From NCBI GenBank assembly GCA_016291495.1, contig JAEEXI010000001.1:306313-370312 (forward strand): DNA of 64,000 nt, given 5' to 3'. Below are positions 17,781 to 24,588 of the stretch, one piece after another; positions within the stretch are counted from its first letter, which is position 1; each line of letters begins with the position of its first letter. A program made the position numbers and the translations under genes. The DNA is from Prevotella sp. Lineage in GTDB: Bacteria; Bacteroidota; Bacteroidia; Bacteroidales; Bacteroidaceae. Below the pieces are notes generated by a model, which did no database searches, was not told the DNA's origin, and saw only the letters and a program-made list of their open reading frames with translations.

Positions 17781-17806
17781 AAGAGGATGCAGTTGTGCAT
17801 CCTCTT
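17781..17806. terminator. Shared bidirectional terminator
   Basis: AAGAGGATGCA (17781-17791) and TGCATCCTCTT (17796-17806) form a perfect 11-bp stem with a GTTG loop. It lies between the convergent C69 peptidase (stop 17774) and pyrI (stop 17831). T-rich sequence follows on both sides (CTTGGTTTTG on plus, TCTGTTTTAT on minus). Confidence 0.85.
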
Positions 17807-17830
17807 CTTGGTTTTGTCATATGGTGGGAC

Positions 17831-18277
17831 TCAGACGAGTTCCACTTTATTGATGTCCTGTTCCATTTCGCAGTAGTGGCAGGTCAGTATGCCGTTCTCT
17901 ACGTGGAAGTGGGTTTGCATCGGCTCGTTGTTGGTGATGCACTTGGGATTGTTACATTTCACGATGCCCTTGATTTCCTCCGGCGTCGTCACCATTTTCT
18001 TCTCTACGACCTCAAAGTCGCGGATAATGTTCAGCACGATGTTCGGAGCAACGACGGAGAGACGGGATATCTCCTCGTCGGTAAACCATTTGTTCTCCAC
18101 CTTGATGATGCCTTTCTTCCCCAGTTTCTTCGACAGGAAGTTGTAGCCGATGGTGACAGGTGTCGCCAGCTCGGCGAGTTTCAGTAACTGAGCCACCTGA
18201 TAAGTCTTCTCTGATGGGATATGGTCAATAACGGTGCCGTTCTCGATGGCGGCAACAAGCATTTGGTTCTTGTTCAT
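17831..18277 (-). CDS. pyrI: Aspartate carbamoyltransferase regulatory chain
   Basis: This subunit has no activity itself. It binds nucleotides (CTP, ATP) and links PyrB trimers into the allosteric holoenzyme. Its 148 residues have the usual layout. The N-terminal nucleotide-binding half has [19 protein letters not shown]. The C-terminal zinc domain has its four cysteines in [13 protein letters not shown] and LTCHYCEME. It is 6 bases downstream of pyrB, the usual pyrBI order. Confidence 0.96.
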   Translation of the reverse strand: MNKNQMLVAAIENGTVIDHIPSEKTYQVAQLLKLAELATPVTIGYNFLSKKLGKKGIIKVENKWFTDEEISRLSVVAPNIVLNIIRDFEVVEKKMVTTPEEIKGIVKCNNPKCITNNEPMQTHFHVENGILTCHYCEMEQDINKVELV

Positions 18278-18283
18278 AGCACT

Positions 18284-19231
18284 TTACTTGATAATCGTTT
18301 TGTCTTTCTTCACTTCCTCCAGGCTGATGCCAAGTACATCGCAGAATATTGCCTCGCGGGCAAAGAGACCGTTGCCGGCCTGCTGGATATAGTAGGCGTG
18401 CGGATTGTCGTCCACGTCGTAAGCTATCTCGTTGACGCGGGGCAGCGGATGCAGTATCTTCATGTTGGGCTTTGCCAGTCGCAGCATGTCGTTGTTCAGG
18501 ATATATACGTTCTTCACGCGCTCATACTCCATGAGGTCGGAGAAACGCTCCTTCTGTACGCGGGTCATATAGAGGATGTCTGCGTCGGCAATCACTTTCT
18601 CGTTGAAGGCGGTATGCTCCTGGAACTTGATGCCGTGCTCCTTGCAGTAGAGCTTGTATTCATTGGGCATAGCCAGCTCTTTCGGAGCAATGAAGTGGAA
18701 CGTTGGGTTGAAGTGGCGCATCGCCATAATCAGCGAGTGTACTGTCCGTCCGTATTTCAGGTCGCCCACCAGGTAGATGTTCAGGTTGTCGAGCGTTCCC
18801 TGTGTCTTGTAGATGCTGTAGAGGTCGAGCATACACTGTGAGGGGTGCTGGTGGGCACCGTCGCCAGCGTTGACGATGGGCACGTTGGTAACTTCCGATG
18901 CATACTGAGCGGCTCCCTCGATGAAGTGGCGCATGACGATGACGTCGGCATAGTTGGCAACCATCGATATCGTGTCTTTCAGCGTCTCACCCTTCGTACC
19001 GCTGGTAATCTTTGGGTCGGCAAAGCCGATGACGCGGGCACCAAGTCTGTTGGCGGCAGTCTCGAAACTCAGACGGGTACGGGTGGAGGGCTCGAAGAAG
19101 AGGGTAGCGACCACTCTTCCTTTCAATATCTCTCGGTTCGGATGCTTCTCAAACTCCTGTGCCATCTCAATCATGTAGAGAATCTTTTCGCGGGTGAGAT
19201 TGGCAATGGTCACAAAGTCATGCTTTTCCAT
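18284..19231 (-). CDS. pyrB: Aspartate carbamoyltransferase catalytic chain
   Basis: The enzyme joins carbamoyl phosphate and aspartate to N-carbamoyl-aspartate, the committed step of pyrimidine synthesis. At 315 residues it has the normal length. The carbamoyl-phosphate loop [15 protein letters not shown], the domain-linking [17 protein letters not shown] and the aspartate-binding HPLPRVNEI are all present. The promoter box at 19261-19268 lies 30 bases upstream and is divergent to engB. I saw no leader attenuator like the E. coli pyrBI one. Confidence 0.97.
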   Translation of the reverse strand: MEKHDFVTIANLTREKILYMIEMAQEFEKHPNREILKGRVVATLFFEPSTRTRLSFETAANRLGARVIGFADPKITSGTKGETLKDTISMVANYADVIVMRHFIEGAAQYASEVTNVPIVNAGDGAHQHPSQCMLDLYSIYKTQGTLDNLNIYLVGDLKYGRTVHSLIMAMRHFNPTFHFIAPKELAMPNEYKLYCKEHGIKFQEHTAFNEKVIADADILYMTRVQKERFSDLMEYERVKNVYILNNDMLRLAKPNMKILHPLPRVNEIAYDVDDNPHAYYIQQAGNGLFAREAIFCDVLGISLEEVKKDKTIIK

Positions 19232-19260
19232 ATATTTATTTTCCTTTAGGTTCTGTGATG

Positions 19261-19268
19261 CAAAGGTA
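19261..19268 (-). promoter_or_regulatory. -7 box for pyrBI
   Basis: The minus strand reads TACCTTTG-CATC, matching TAnnTTTG, 30 bases before the pyrB start. No clear -33 element is visible. Confidence 0.5.
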
Positions 19269-19309
19269 GTGCATTTTTTTGACTTCTATGCAGATTGCCG
19301 ACAAATAAT

Positions 19310-19340
19310 TTTGTTTTTCATACAATTTCGAGTAACTTTG
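19310..19340 (+). promoter_or_regulatory. Promoter of engB
   Basis: TTTG (19310-19313), 19 bases, then TAACTTTG (19333-19340). This is a full match to the two-part Bacteroidota promoter, 25 bases before the start codon at 19365. Confidence 0.7.
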
Positions 19341-19364
19341 TGCCCAACAAACAGATGAAGCCGT

Positions 19365-19967
19365 ATGGATATCAAGACAGCAGAATTTACGCTCAGCGCC
19401 CCCGTGGTGTCAATGTGTCCGAAGGATACGAAGCCCGAATACGCGTTCATCGGGCGCTCCAACGTGGGCAAGTCGAGTCTCATCAACATGCTCACCAATC
19501 ATAAGAAGCTTGCCAAGACATCGGCAACGCCAGGCAAGACGCTGCTCATCAACCACTTTATTATTAATAAGGAGTGGTACTTGGTCGATCTTCCCGGCTA
19601 TGGTTATGCCAAGCGTTCGAAGAAGGAAATCGACAAGCTTGATCAGATGATCCGCGGCTACATCCTGCAGCGCGAGCAATTGGTAAACGTCTTCGTGCTA
19701 GTCGATATCCGACTGGATCCGCAGCCCATCGACCTCGAGTTCATCGAGTGGCTCGGCATGTCGAGCGTACCGTTTTCCATCGTCTTCACCAAAGCCGACA
19801 AGCTGACGGCCAACAAGGCAGCCCAGAGTGTCGAGGCGTATAAGCGAAAGCTCTCAGAAACGTGGGAAGAACTGCCCCCGATGTTCCTGACCTCCGCCGA
19901 GAAGAAGCAGGGTAGGGACGAGGTACTCGCGTATATCGAGCAGATTAACAAGGAACTCAAGCAATAA
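19365..19967 (+). CDS. engB: Ribosome biogenesis GTPase EngB/YsxC
   Basis: This TRAFAC-class GTPase assists late 50S subunit assembly. Its 200 residues are typical. G1 is in [17 protein letters not shown]2 in [10 protein letters not shown]3 in [15 protein letters not shown]4 in FTKADKL and G5 near [10 protein letters not shown]. The start follows a well-formed promoter. It is transcribed alone, divergent from pyrBI. Confidence 0.96.
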   Translation: MDIKTAEFTLSAPVVSMCPKDTKPEYAFIGRSNVGKSSLINMLTNHKKLAKTSATPGKTLLINHFIINKEWYLVDLPGYGYAKRSKKEIDKLDQMIRGYILQREQLVNVFVLVDIRLDPQPIDLEFIEWLGMSSVPFSIVFTKADKLTANKAAQSVEAYKRKLSETWEELPPMFLTSAEKKQGRDEVLAYIEQINKELKQ

Positions 19968-20081
19968 TCGTTTCAGATTCAAAAGCCTGGCTCAGCCTCG
20001 AATATTGTTCGGGCGGCATGTCTTTTCCTGAATAAGGTTGACTGGCTATCGATAATGACAAAATATAAGTAAAACAAAGAC

Positions 20082-21071
20082 ATGAAAAAGATTATTTTTG
20101 CAATGATGCTGGCAGCCACAATAGTGGGCTGCGGACAGAAACAGGGGAAGACTGCTGCCAACGAAGGAGCAGACTCTACCGAGATAACCCAGAATGCAGA
20201 CAGCGCCATCAGTGAGCGTAGTGACGACTATGATTTCGAGGCCATCGCCAAGGCCATTGATGGCTGTATCGGCACCTATAACTTCCATAACGGCGTGGCA
20301 GGCATTCTCGGCAGCGACCGCCAGATGTTCTACATCGACCTGAAGGGCAATCGTGTAGAAAAGCCCGAAGAAGAGATTCCTGAGTTGCGCCGCGACTGGG
20401 AGAGTGAATCCCCCAAGGCAGGCTATCTGGACCGTACGGGCAAGCGAGTGCTGGAGGTAGACTTCAGTCAGGCTGAAGAATTCTCTGACGGAATGGCAAG
20501 GGTTGTCGATGGCAATAACCGCATAGGTTTTATCAATACGAAGGGCGAGCTGGTCATTCCATGCCAATATCCGTTTACAGGCGAGGTAGACATGGCATGT
20601 TCCAACTTCCATGAAGGCTACTGTTGGGTAGTTATTGATAGTGGTAACGATTGGTACGCCTTTATCGACAAGAAGGGCAAACGGCTGTCTCCCGTCAACT
20701 ATTCTGGCGCAGGAGACTTCAACGAAGGACTGGCCTACGTCAACGAGCTGCGCGAGGTGCCAGGCGAGGACTACGACGAGCATTCAGGCTTCATCGACAA
20801 GACGGGAAAGATGGTCATTGACCTGAATGGTGCCCAGAGTGATTGTTTCTCCGACGGTGTCGCCAAGGTGTGGAGAGGCGAACAAGAGGTATGGTTTATC
20901 GACAAGACTGGCAAGCGCCTGTTCGATGTTGATACCAATATCATCCATGCCATCAGCTACTTTGTCTTCACTCAGGGTCTGGCTCCAGTACAAGGTCGCG
21001 GCAAGTACGCTGGCAAATACGGTTTCATGGACAAGAAGGGTCGCATCACCTTCTGTCTGGACAAAGAATAA
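20082..21071 (+). CDS. WG-repeat lipoprotein
   Basis: This 329-residue exported protein has a lipobox (ATIVGCGQ, Cys17), so it is predicted to be lipid-anchored. After a polar linker it consists of WG (KWG) repeats, each about 35-50 residues long, with units such as GNRIGFINTKGELVIPCQY, NDWYAFIDKKGKRLSPVNY and GKYGFMDKKGRITFCL, interleaved with EFSDGMARV-type strands. These repeats form a beta-propeller-like surface used for binding. No catalytic motif is seen. The gene stands alone, with about 400 bases of gene-poor DNA after it. Confidence 0.85.
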   Translation: MKKIIFAMMLAATIVGCGQKQGKTAANEGADSTEITQNADSAISERSDDYDFEAIAKAIDGCIGTYNFHNGVAGILGSDRQMFYIDLKGNRVEKPEEEIPELRRDWESESPKAGYLDRTGKRVLEVDFSQAEEFSDGMARVVDGNNRIGFINTKGELVIPCQYPFTGEVDMACSNFHEGYCWVVIDSGNDWYAFIDKKGKRLSPVNYSGAGDFNEGLAYVNELREVPGEDYDEHSGFIDKTGKMVIDLNGAQSDCFSDGVAKVWRGEQEVWFIDKTGKRLFDVDTNIIHAISYFVFTQGLAPVQGRGKYAGKYGFMDKKGRITFCLDKE

Positions 21072-21147
21072 GGATTGCAGACCGGTTCCTTGATCCTCCT
21101 GAAAAGCCGCGACCCAATGCTTGCCAAAGGGTGGAGACAAATTGTCA

Positions 21148-21159
21148 CCCCCCCCCCCC
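21148..21159. repeat. Homopolymer run of 12 C
   Basis: Twelve consecutive cytosines follow ATTGTCA. Runs of this length are prone to slippage in replication and to sequencing error. No promoter or gene start is seen close enough to make it an obvious phase switch; the nearest box is 69 bases downstream. Confidence 0.8.
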
Positions 21160-21227
21160 TTCCGTTCAGACCGCTGACACCGTTTGAAAAAATCTGCCGG
21201 ATTCTTGGCGTTATCGTTTATTTTCAC

Positions 21228-21318
21228 TATCTTTGACGGGCTTTGACCCGTCGAAGATACTCTCGTTCGAAAAAACTCAAAAATCTTTTGGTTTTTTACT
21301 CACTTATTCGTATCTTTG
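21228..21318 (+). repeat. Palindromic promoter repeat, copy 1
   Basis: The element starts with a 13-bp stem, TATCTTTGACGGG (21228-21240) pairing with CCCGTCGAAGATA (21247-21259, one G-T mismatch). A second, longer imperfect palindrome follows and ends with CTTATTCGTATCTTTG. Its last 8 bases (21311-21318, TATCTTTG) are a -7 promoter box facing the lipoprotein island. It aligns along its length with the copy at 34435-34526 (CGTCGAAGATACT, ACTCAAAAA, TTTTGGTT, CACTTATTCGTA). Confidence 0.7.
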
Positions 21319-21342
21319 TCATCACATAATTACTACTACGAC

Positions 21343-21438
21343 ATGATGAACACCAGTCTGGTGACACTAGGAACAGGCACTGCTGACATGGGAATTATCC
21401 CACCAGCCTGCTGCCGAGGATCTAGGGCAGATGAATAA
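21343..21438 (+). CDS. Possible 31-residue peptide
   Basis: This short frame (MMNTSLVTLGTGTADMGI, then IPPACCRGSRADE) begins 25 bases after the promoter box of the palindromic element. It could be a leader peptide, the remnant of a larger gene, or chance. The words TLGTGT here and VRGTGT in a short frame at 24379-24429, beyond the other end of the island, share the 12-mer AGGAACAGGCAC. I do not recognise a family. Confidence 0.2.
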   Translation: MMNTSLVTLGTGTADMGIIPPACCRGSRADE

Positions 21439-21471
21439 CGAAGAAGAGAAAAAACTAAAAACTATAAGATT

Positions 21472-22125
21472 ATGAAGACAATAGTAAATATTCTATTAAT
21501 TGTTGTTGTTTTATCAGCATGTAATAAGTCTCCAGAACAAAAGGCGGAGGTTTTGATAAAAGATAGTTTAAAGAAAACTCTTTATAAACCAGAAACATAT
21601 AAACCTGTTGATACAAAAATAGATAGTGCTTTTGCTCCGTATGATGATCCCAAGATATACGAAATTGTGAATGAATTTGCTAATTTAGGAAATAAGTGTA
21701 TGAGTTTAGAAGAAGAGATAAAAGATGAAGAAAGGGAAATAGCCATATATAGTGGCCCTTATCAATCTGAATATGCTAAATACAACATTAAAAATGCTCA
21801 AGAAAGTATTGAAAATAAAAAGGGGGAACTTGAAAAGAATCTTGAAAAGGTAAAGGAAATTCTCACACAATTCAATGAGATTAATTCAAAAGGGAAAATA
21901 TTTATAGGATATAAAGTTACTCATAATTATCGTGCAGACAATAATTCTGGAAATACTCTTATTGGTAATAATGTATTCTTTATAGATAAAGATTTTAAGG
22001 AGGTAACATATTCTATGGATCTTGATGAATATAATGAAATGATAAATTCAATCAACAAAATAAAGGGACTGATAGAGGAGGAGAGTAAAACAAATGAAGA
22101 GAATGCTCCTGGAACAGGTGAATGA
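21472..22125 (+). CDS. Hypothetical lipoprotein with coiled coil
   Basis: The 217 residues start with a signal and lipobox (VVVLSACNKS, Cys17). A helical, charged segment (about 75-135, EEEIKDEEREIAIY and ENKKGELEKNLEKVKEIL) is likely a coiled coil. A beta-rich end follows (FIGYKVTHNYRADN, NVFFIDKDFKEVTYSMD). I do not recognise the family. The gene is markedly more AT-rich than the housekeeping genes around it, which suggests horizontal acquisition. It is probably transcribed from the palindromic element at 21228-21318 with the next two genes. Confidence 0.7.
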   Translation: MKTIVNILLIVVVLSACNKSPEQKAEVLIKDSLKKTLYKPETYKPVDTKIDSAFAPYDDPKIYEIVNEFANLGNKCMSLEEEIKDEEREIAIYSGPYQSEYAKYNIKNAQESIENKKGELEKNLEKVKEILTQFNEINSKGKIFIGYKVTHNYRADNNSGNTLIGNNVFFIDKDFKEVTYSMDLDEYNEMINSINKIKGLIEEESKTNEENAPGTGE

Positions 22126-22128
22126 CAT

Positions 22129-22347
22129 ATGAAAAAGATAGCTATCATATTAATTACAGGCTTCGTGCTTCTTCTGCTAATTTTGTTTCTTAAGAAACAA
22201 GAACAAGGTGCACAAAATTTTAAGGAATCAATCAGTTCTGATTACGAAAAACAGAGAAAAGAGGCAGATAAAAACAAAGAGGAATCGCAAAAGCAGTTAG
22301 ATGGTGTGTTCGGCGATCCTGTAACGGTTAATCCTACTAATGAATAA
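22129..22347 (+). CDS. Small membrane protein of unknown function
   Basis: The 72 residues hold one N-terminal membrane helix (IAIILITGFVLLLLILFL) followed by a highly charged tail rich in K, E and Q (KEADKNKEESQKQLDG). It starts 3 bases after the preceding lipoprotein gene, so it is likely co-expressed and could be a membrane partner of it. It is AT-rich like its neighbours and no family is recognised. Confidence 0.6.
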   Translation: MKKIAIILITGFVLLLLILFLKKQEQGAQNFKESISSDYEKQRKEADKNKEESQKQLDGVFGDPVTVNPTNE

Positions 22348-22351
22348 CACT

Positions 22352-22792
22352 ATGAAAATATTAAAGATTTGGAGCATCATGGTGCTCGCAGCGATGATGA
22401 TGCCAGTATTAACAGCGTGCGGAGGAGATGACGACGATAATTCAATGTCGTTTACTAAAGAAATGCTTGTTGATGAACATAGCTTTTGGGAAATAAAGGA
22501 TATCCAGGGCAATAATACTCGCCTTATAAAAGGCGCCACTGCAAAATTCTATGCAAATGGAACGTGCAAGGGTTTTGACAGTTCGGAAACTTATTATGAA
22601 ATAAAGGGTGGAAAGCTCTATACTTACTATGGTTATACAATGGAACCAATGTTCGTATATACTTTACAATCAAGGCATGTAGACGATTATAATGACGAAT
22701 TGACGGTAAAGGTTGATGGGACATTAGACGATTATTCCACCTGTACTATAATAATGAGAAAAAACTCGGAGTCTGCATCTCTGATTAAATAA
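22352..22792 (+). CDS. Hypothetical lipoprotein
   Basis: I place the start at the second ATG (MKILKIWSIMVLAAMMM) because the first, at 22340, overlaps the previous gene and adds only four residues. A signal peptide with lipobox (PVLTACGGD) is followed by an acidic stretch (GDDDDN). The rest is about 115 residues of beta-rich sequence (SFWEIKDIQGNNTRLIKG, GTCKGFDSSETYYEIKGG), lipocalin-like in rhythm. The function is unknown. Many Bacteroidota surface lipoproteins have acidic residues just after the Cys as an export signal (QDDE-type), and the GGDDDD here fits that. Confidence 0.7.
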   Translation: MKILKIWSIMVLAAMMMPVLTACGGDDDDNSMSFTKEMLVDEHSFWEIKDIQGNNTRLIKGATAKFYANGTCKGFDSSETYYEIKGGKLYTYYGYTMEPMFVYTLQSRHVDDYNDELTVKVDGTLDDYSTCTIIMRKNSESASLIK

Positions 22793-22868
22793 TTATAAGG
22801 TGACATTGGCAGTTGAGTGACATAACCCTGATATGTAAAACAAAATAAAGTAACTAAAACTATAAGTT

Positions 22869-24260
22869 ATGAAGAAGCTTTTGTTTATAGTAGTGACGAT
22901 ACTACTGCCGATGGTGGCGAGTGCGCACGATATTGAAGTTAAGAATGCTGATGGAGTTATCATTTATTACAATTACACTAATGATGGTACAGAGCTAGAG
23001 GTTACATTCCGTGGTTATACTTCCGGCTCCTATTCTAATGAATATACGGGTAACTTGGTAATTCCCGAGGATGTGACCTGTGTGAATAAGACCTATAAAG
23101 TGACGAGTATTGGCAGATATGCTTTCTATGGTTGCACTGGTCTTACCTCCGTTACCATTCCCAACAGCGTGACGAGTATTGGAGAATGCGCATTCTATGG
23201 TTGTGGTGGCCTTACCTCCATCGCCATTTCCAACAGCGTGACGAGCATTGGTGAAGGGGCTTTTGAATATTGCTCTGGTCTTACCTCCTTAACCATTCCT
23301 AACAGCGTGACGAGTGTAGCAAGTTATTCTTTCTATGGCTGCACTAGACTGACCTCTGTTACCTTCCCCAACAGCGTGACGAGCATTGGTGATTATACTT
23401 TCTATGGTTGCTCTGGCTTGACCTCCGTCACCATTCCCAATAGCGTTACGAGTATAGGTCAGGGAGCTTTCTATGGTTGCACTGGTCTTATCTCCGTCAT
23501 CATCCCCAACAGCGTGACGAATATTCGATTTGAGGTTTTCTATGGTTGCTCTGGTCTGATCTCTGTCACTATCCCCAATAATGTGATGAGTATTGGTGGT
23601 AGCGCTTTTTATAGATGTACAGGCTTGACCTCCGTTACCATCCCTAATAGCGTGAAGAGTATTTACGGAAATGCTTTCTATGGTTGCTCTGGCCTGACTT
23701 CCATCACTATCGGCAGCGGCGTGACGAGTATTGGCGATAGGGCTTTCGATGGAACAGATATCCCCACTATTATTTCACTGATAGAAAATCCATATACGAT
23801 TTATGGTAGAACATCAGATAATAGAACTTTCTCTTTAAATACATTTAATAACGCTACGCTGTATGTACCCAAGGGAACTATCAATAAATATAAGAATATA
23901 AGCGGTTGGAAGGACTTTTTGTATATAGAAGATACACCTCCAACACCTCAAATACCTGAGAAATGCGCCACTCCCACCATTACCTATAAGGACGGTAAGC
24001 TGTCGTTTTCTTGCGATACGGAGGGTGTTGAATACGTGACGAATGTAGAATGTCTGGATAACAAAACGTTCACTGGAAATGAGATTCAGCTGAGTGGAAA
24101 GTACAAGATTAGCGTCTATGCCATAAAAGCTGGTTTCAACACCTCAGATGTGGCAACAAAAGAAGTCGAAGTTCTGGGCATGAAGGGTGATATCAATGGT
24201 GATGGTGAAGTGAATGTGACAGATATCGTTACATTAGTTAACATCATCATGTCGGAATGA
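22869..24260 (+). CDS. BspA-type leucine-rich-repeat protein with C-terminal dockerin-like motif
   Basis: The 463 residues have a signal peptide (LFIVVTILLPMVASAH) and an N-terminal cap. Nine full 23-residue BspA/TpLRR repeats follow (about 80-286, consensus CSGLTSVTIPNSVTSIG plus AFYG) with a partial tenth, then a beta domain. The end, GDINGDGEVNVTDIVTLVNI, is a single dockerin-like calcium motif. BspA-family proteins are surface adhesins in oral and gut Bacteroidota. No type IX sorting domain is obvious. The sequence just before the ATG (AACTAAAACTATAAG) closely resembles that before the lipoprotein gene at 21472. Confidence 0.88.
   Translation: MKKLLFIVVTILLPMVASAHDIEVKNADGVIIYYNYTNDGTELEVTFRGYTSGSYSNEYTGNLVIPEDVTCVNKTYKVTSIGRYAFYGCTGLTSVTIPNSVTSIGECAFYGCGGLTSIAISNSVTSIGEGAFEYCSGLTSLTIPNSVTSVASYSFYGCTRLTSVTFPNSVTSIGDYTFYGCSGLTSVTIPNSVTSIGQGAFYGCTGLISVIIPNSVTNIRFEVFYGCSGLISVTIPNNVMSIGGSAFYRCTGLTSVTIPNSVKSIYGNAFYGCSGLTSITIGSGVTSIGDRAFDGTDIPTIISLIENPYTIYGRTSDNRTFSLNTFNNATLYVPKGTINKYKNISGWKDFLYIEDTPPTPQIPEKCATPTITYKDGKLSFSCDTEGVEYVTNVECLDNKTFTGNEIQLSGKYKISVYAIKAGFNTSDVATKEVEVLGMKGDINGDGEVNVTDIVTLVNIIMSE
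23106..23726 (+). repeat. Nine tandem 69-bp units encoding leucine-rich repeats
   Basis: Each unit starts with AGTATT-type codons (Ser-Ile) and includes TTCTATGGTTGC and AACAGCGTGACGAG. The units are similar enough at DNA level for recombination to change copy number. Confidence 0.85.
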
Positions 24261-24439
24261 AGATTACGAAAAGGATTTGAATAAGCAACGACAAGTGCGA
24301 TTTTTGACATTGTGGTACAGAAATAGTTTAAAAAGGAACATGGAGCCAAATTTGGCTTGATGCAATAATGGGTGGTCCATGAGTGTCAGAGGAACAGGCA
24401 CCGTGATACTTATAGGAATCAGCTTTTGATCCCTTCAAT

Positions 24440-24490
24440 AGAAGAAGCCAACAAAGAAACCTGAGCAACTCGCCCAGGCTTCTTCTTTTC
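24440..24490 (+). terminator. Terminator of the LRR gene
   Basis: AGAAGAAGCC (24440-24449) and GGCTTCTTCT (24477-24486) pair perfectly with a 27-base loop and are followed by TTTCTTATTTCTT. It lies about 180 bases after the LRR stop, so it may also serve the minus-strand efflux operon from the other side. Confidence 0.6.
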
Positions 24491-24517
24491 TTATTTCTTA
24501 CCTCTCACCTCTAAACT
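24490..24517. repeat. Intergenic heptamer array
   Basis: Words CTTATTT, CTTACCT, CTCACCT, CTAAACT follow directly from the terminator stem. Confidence 0.5.
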
Positions 24518-24588
24518 ATGACTTTGTCAGAAAGGTCTGCATCCCTTCTGCAGCAAAGATACTGGACAATTATTACTCACCTCGTCTT

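Larger units (their letters stand above)
21072..21471. other. Gene-poor 400-bp stretch
   Basis: No convincing gene lies here. It contains a run of 12 cytosines (21148-21159), a 91-bp palindromic promoter element (21228-21318) and a possible 31-codon frame (21343-21438). It is the left border of the AT-rich lipoprotein island. A 147-codon minus-strand frame across 20784-21227 covers the poly-C run but is a shadow of the WG gene. Confidence 0.7.
24261..24588. other. Gene-poor stretch between the LRR gene and the efflux genes
   Basis: No gene is supported. It contains a short frame (24379-24429, MSVRGTGTVILIGISF), a terminator (24440-24486), a heptamer array in the terminator tail (24490-24517) and a TATCTTTG box on the minus strand near 24555 that leads into nothing recognisable. 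It is the right border of the AT-rich island. Confidence 0.6.

Noticed and set aside
23106..23726. CRISPR-like regular repeats
   Set aside because: The 69-bp units are in frame, encode 23-residue leucine-rich repeats and have no unique spacers.
21072..24588. Integrative element or prophage
   Set aside because: No integrase, transposase, att-like tRNA border or phage gene is present. Only composition and the short repeat suggest transfer.
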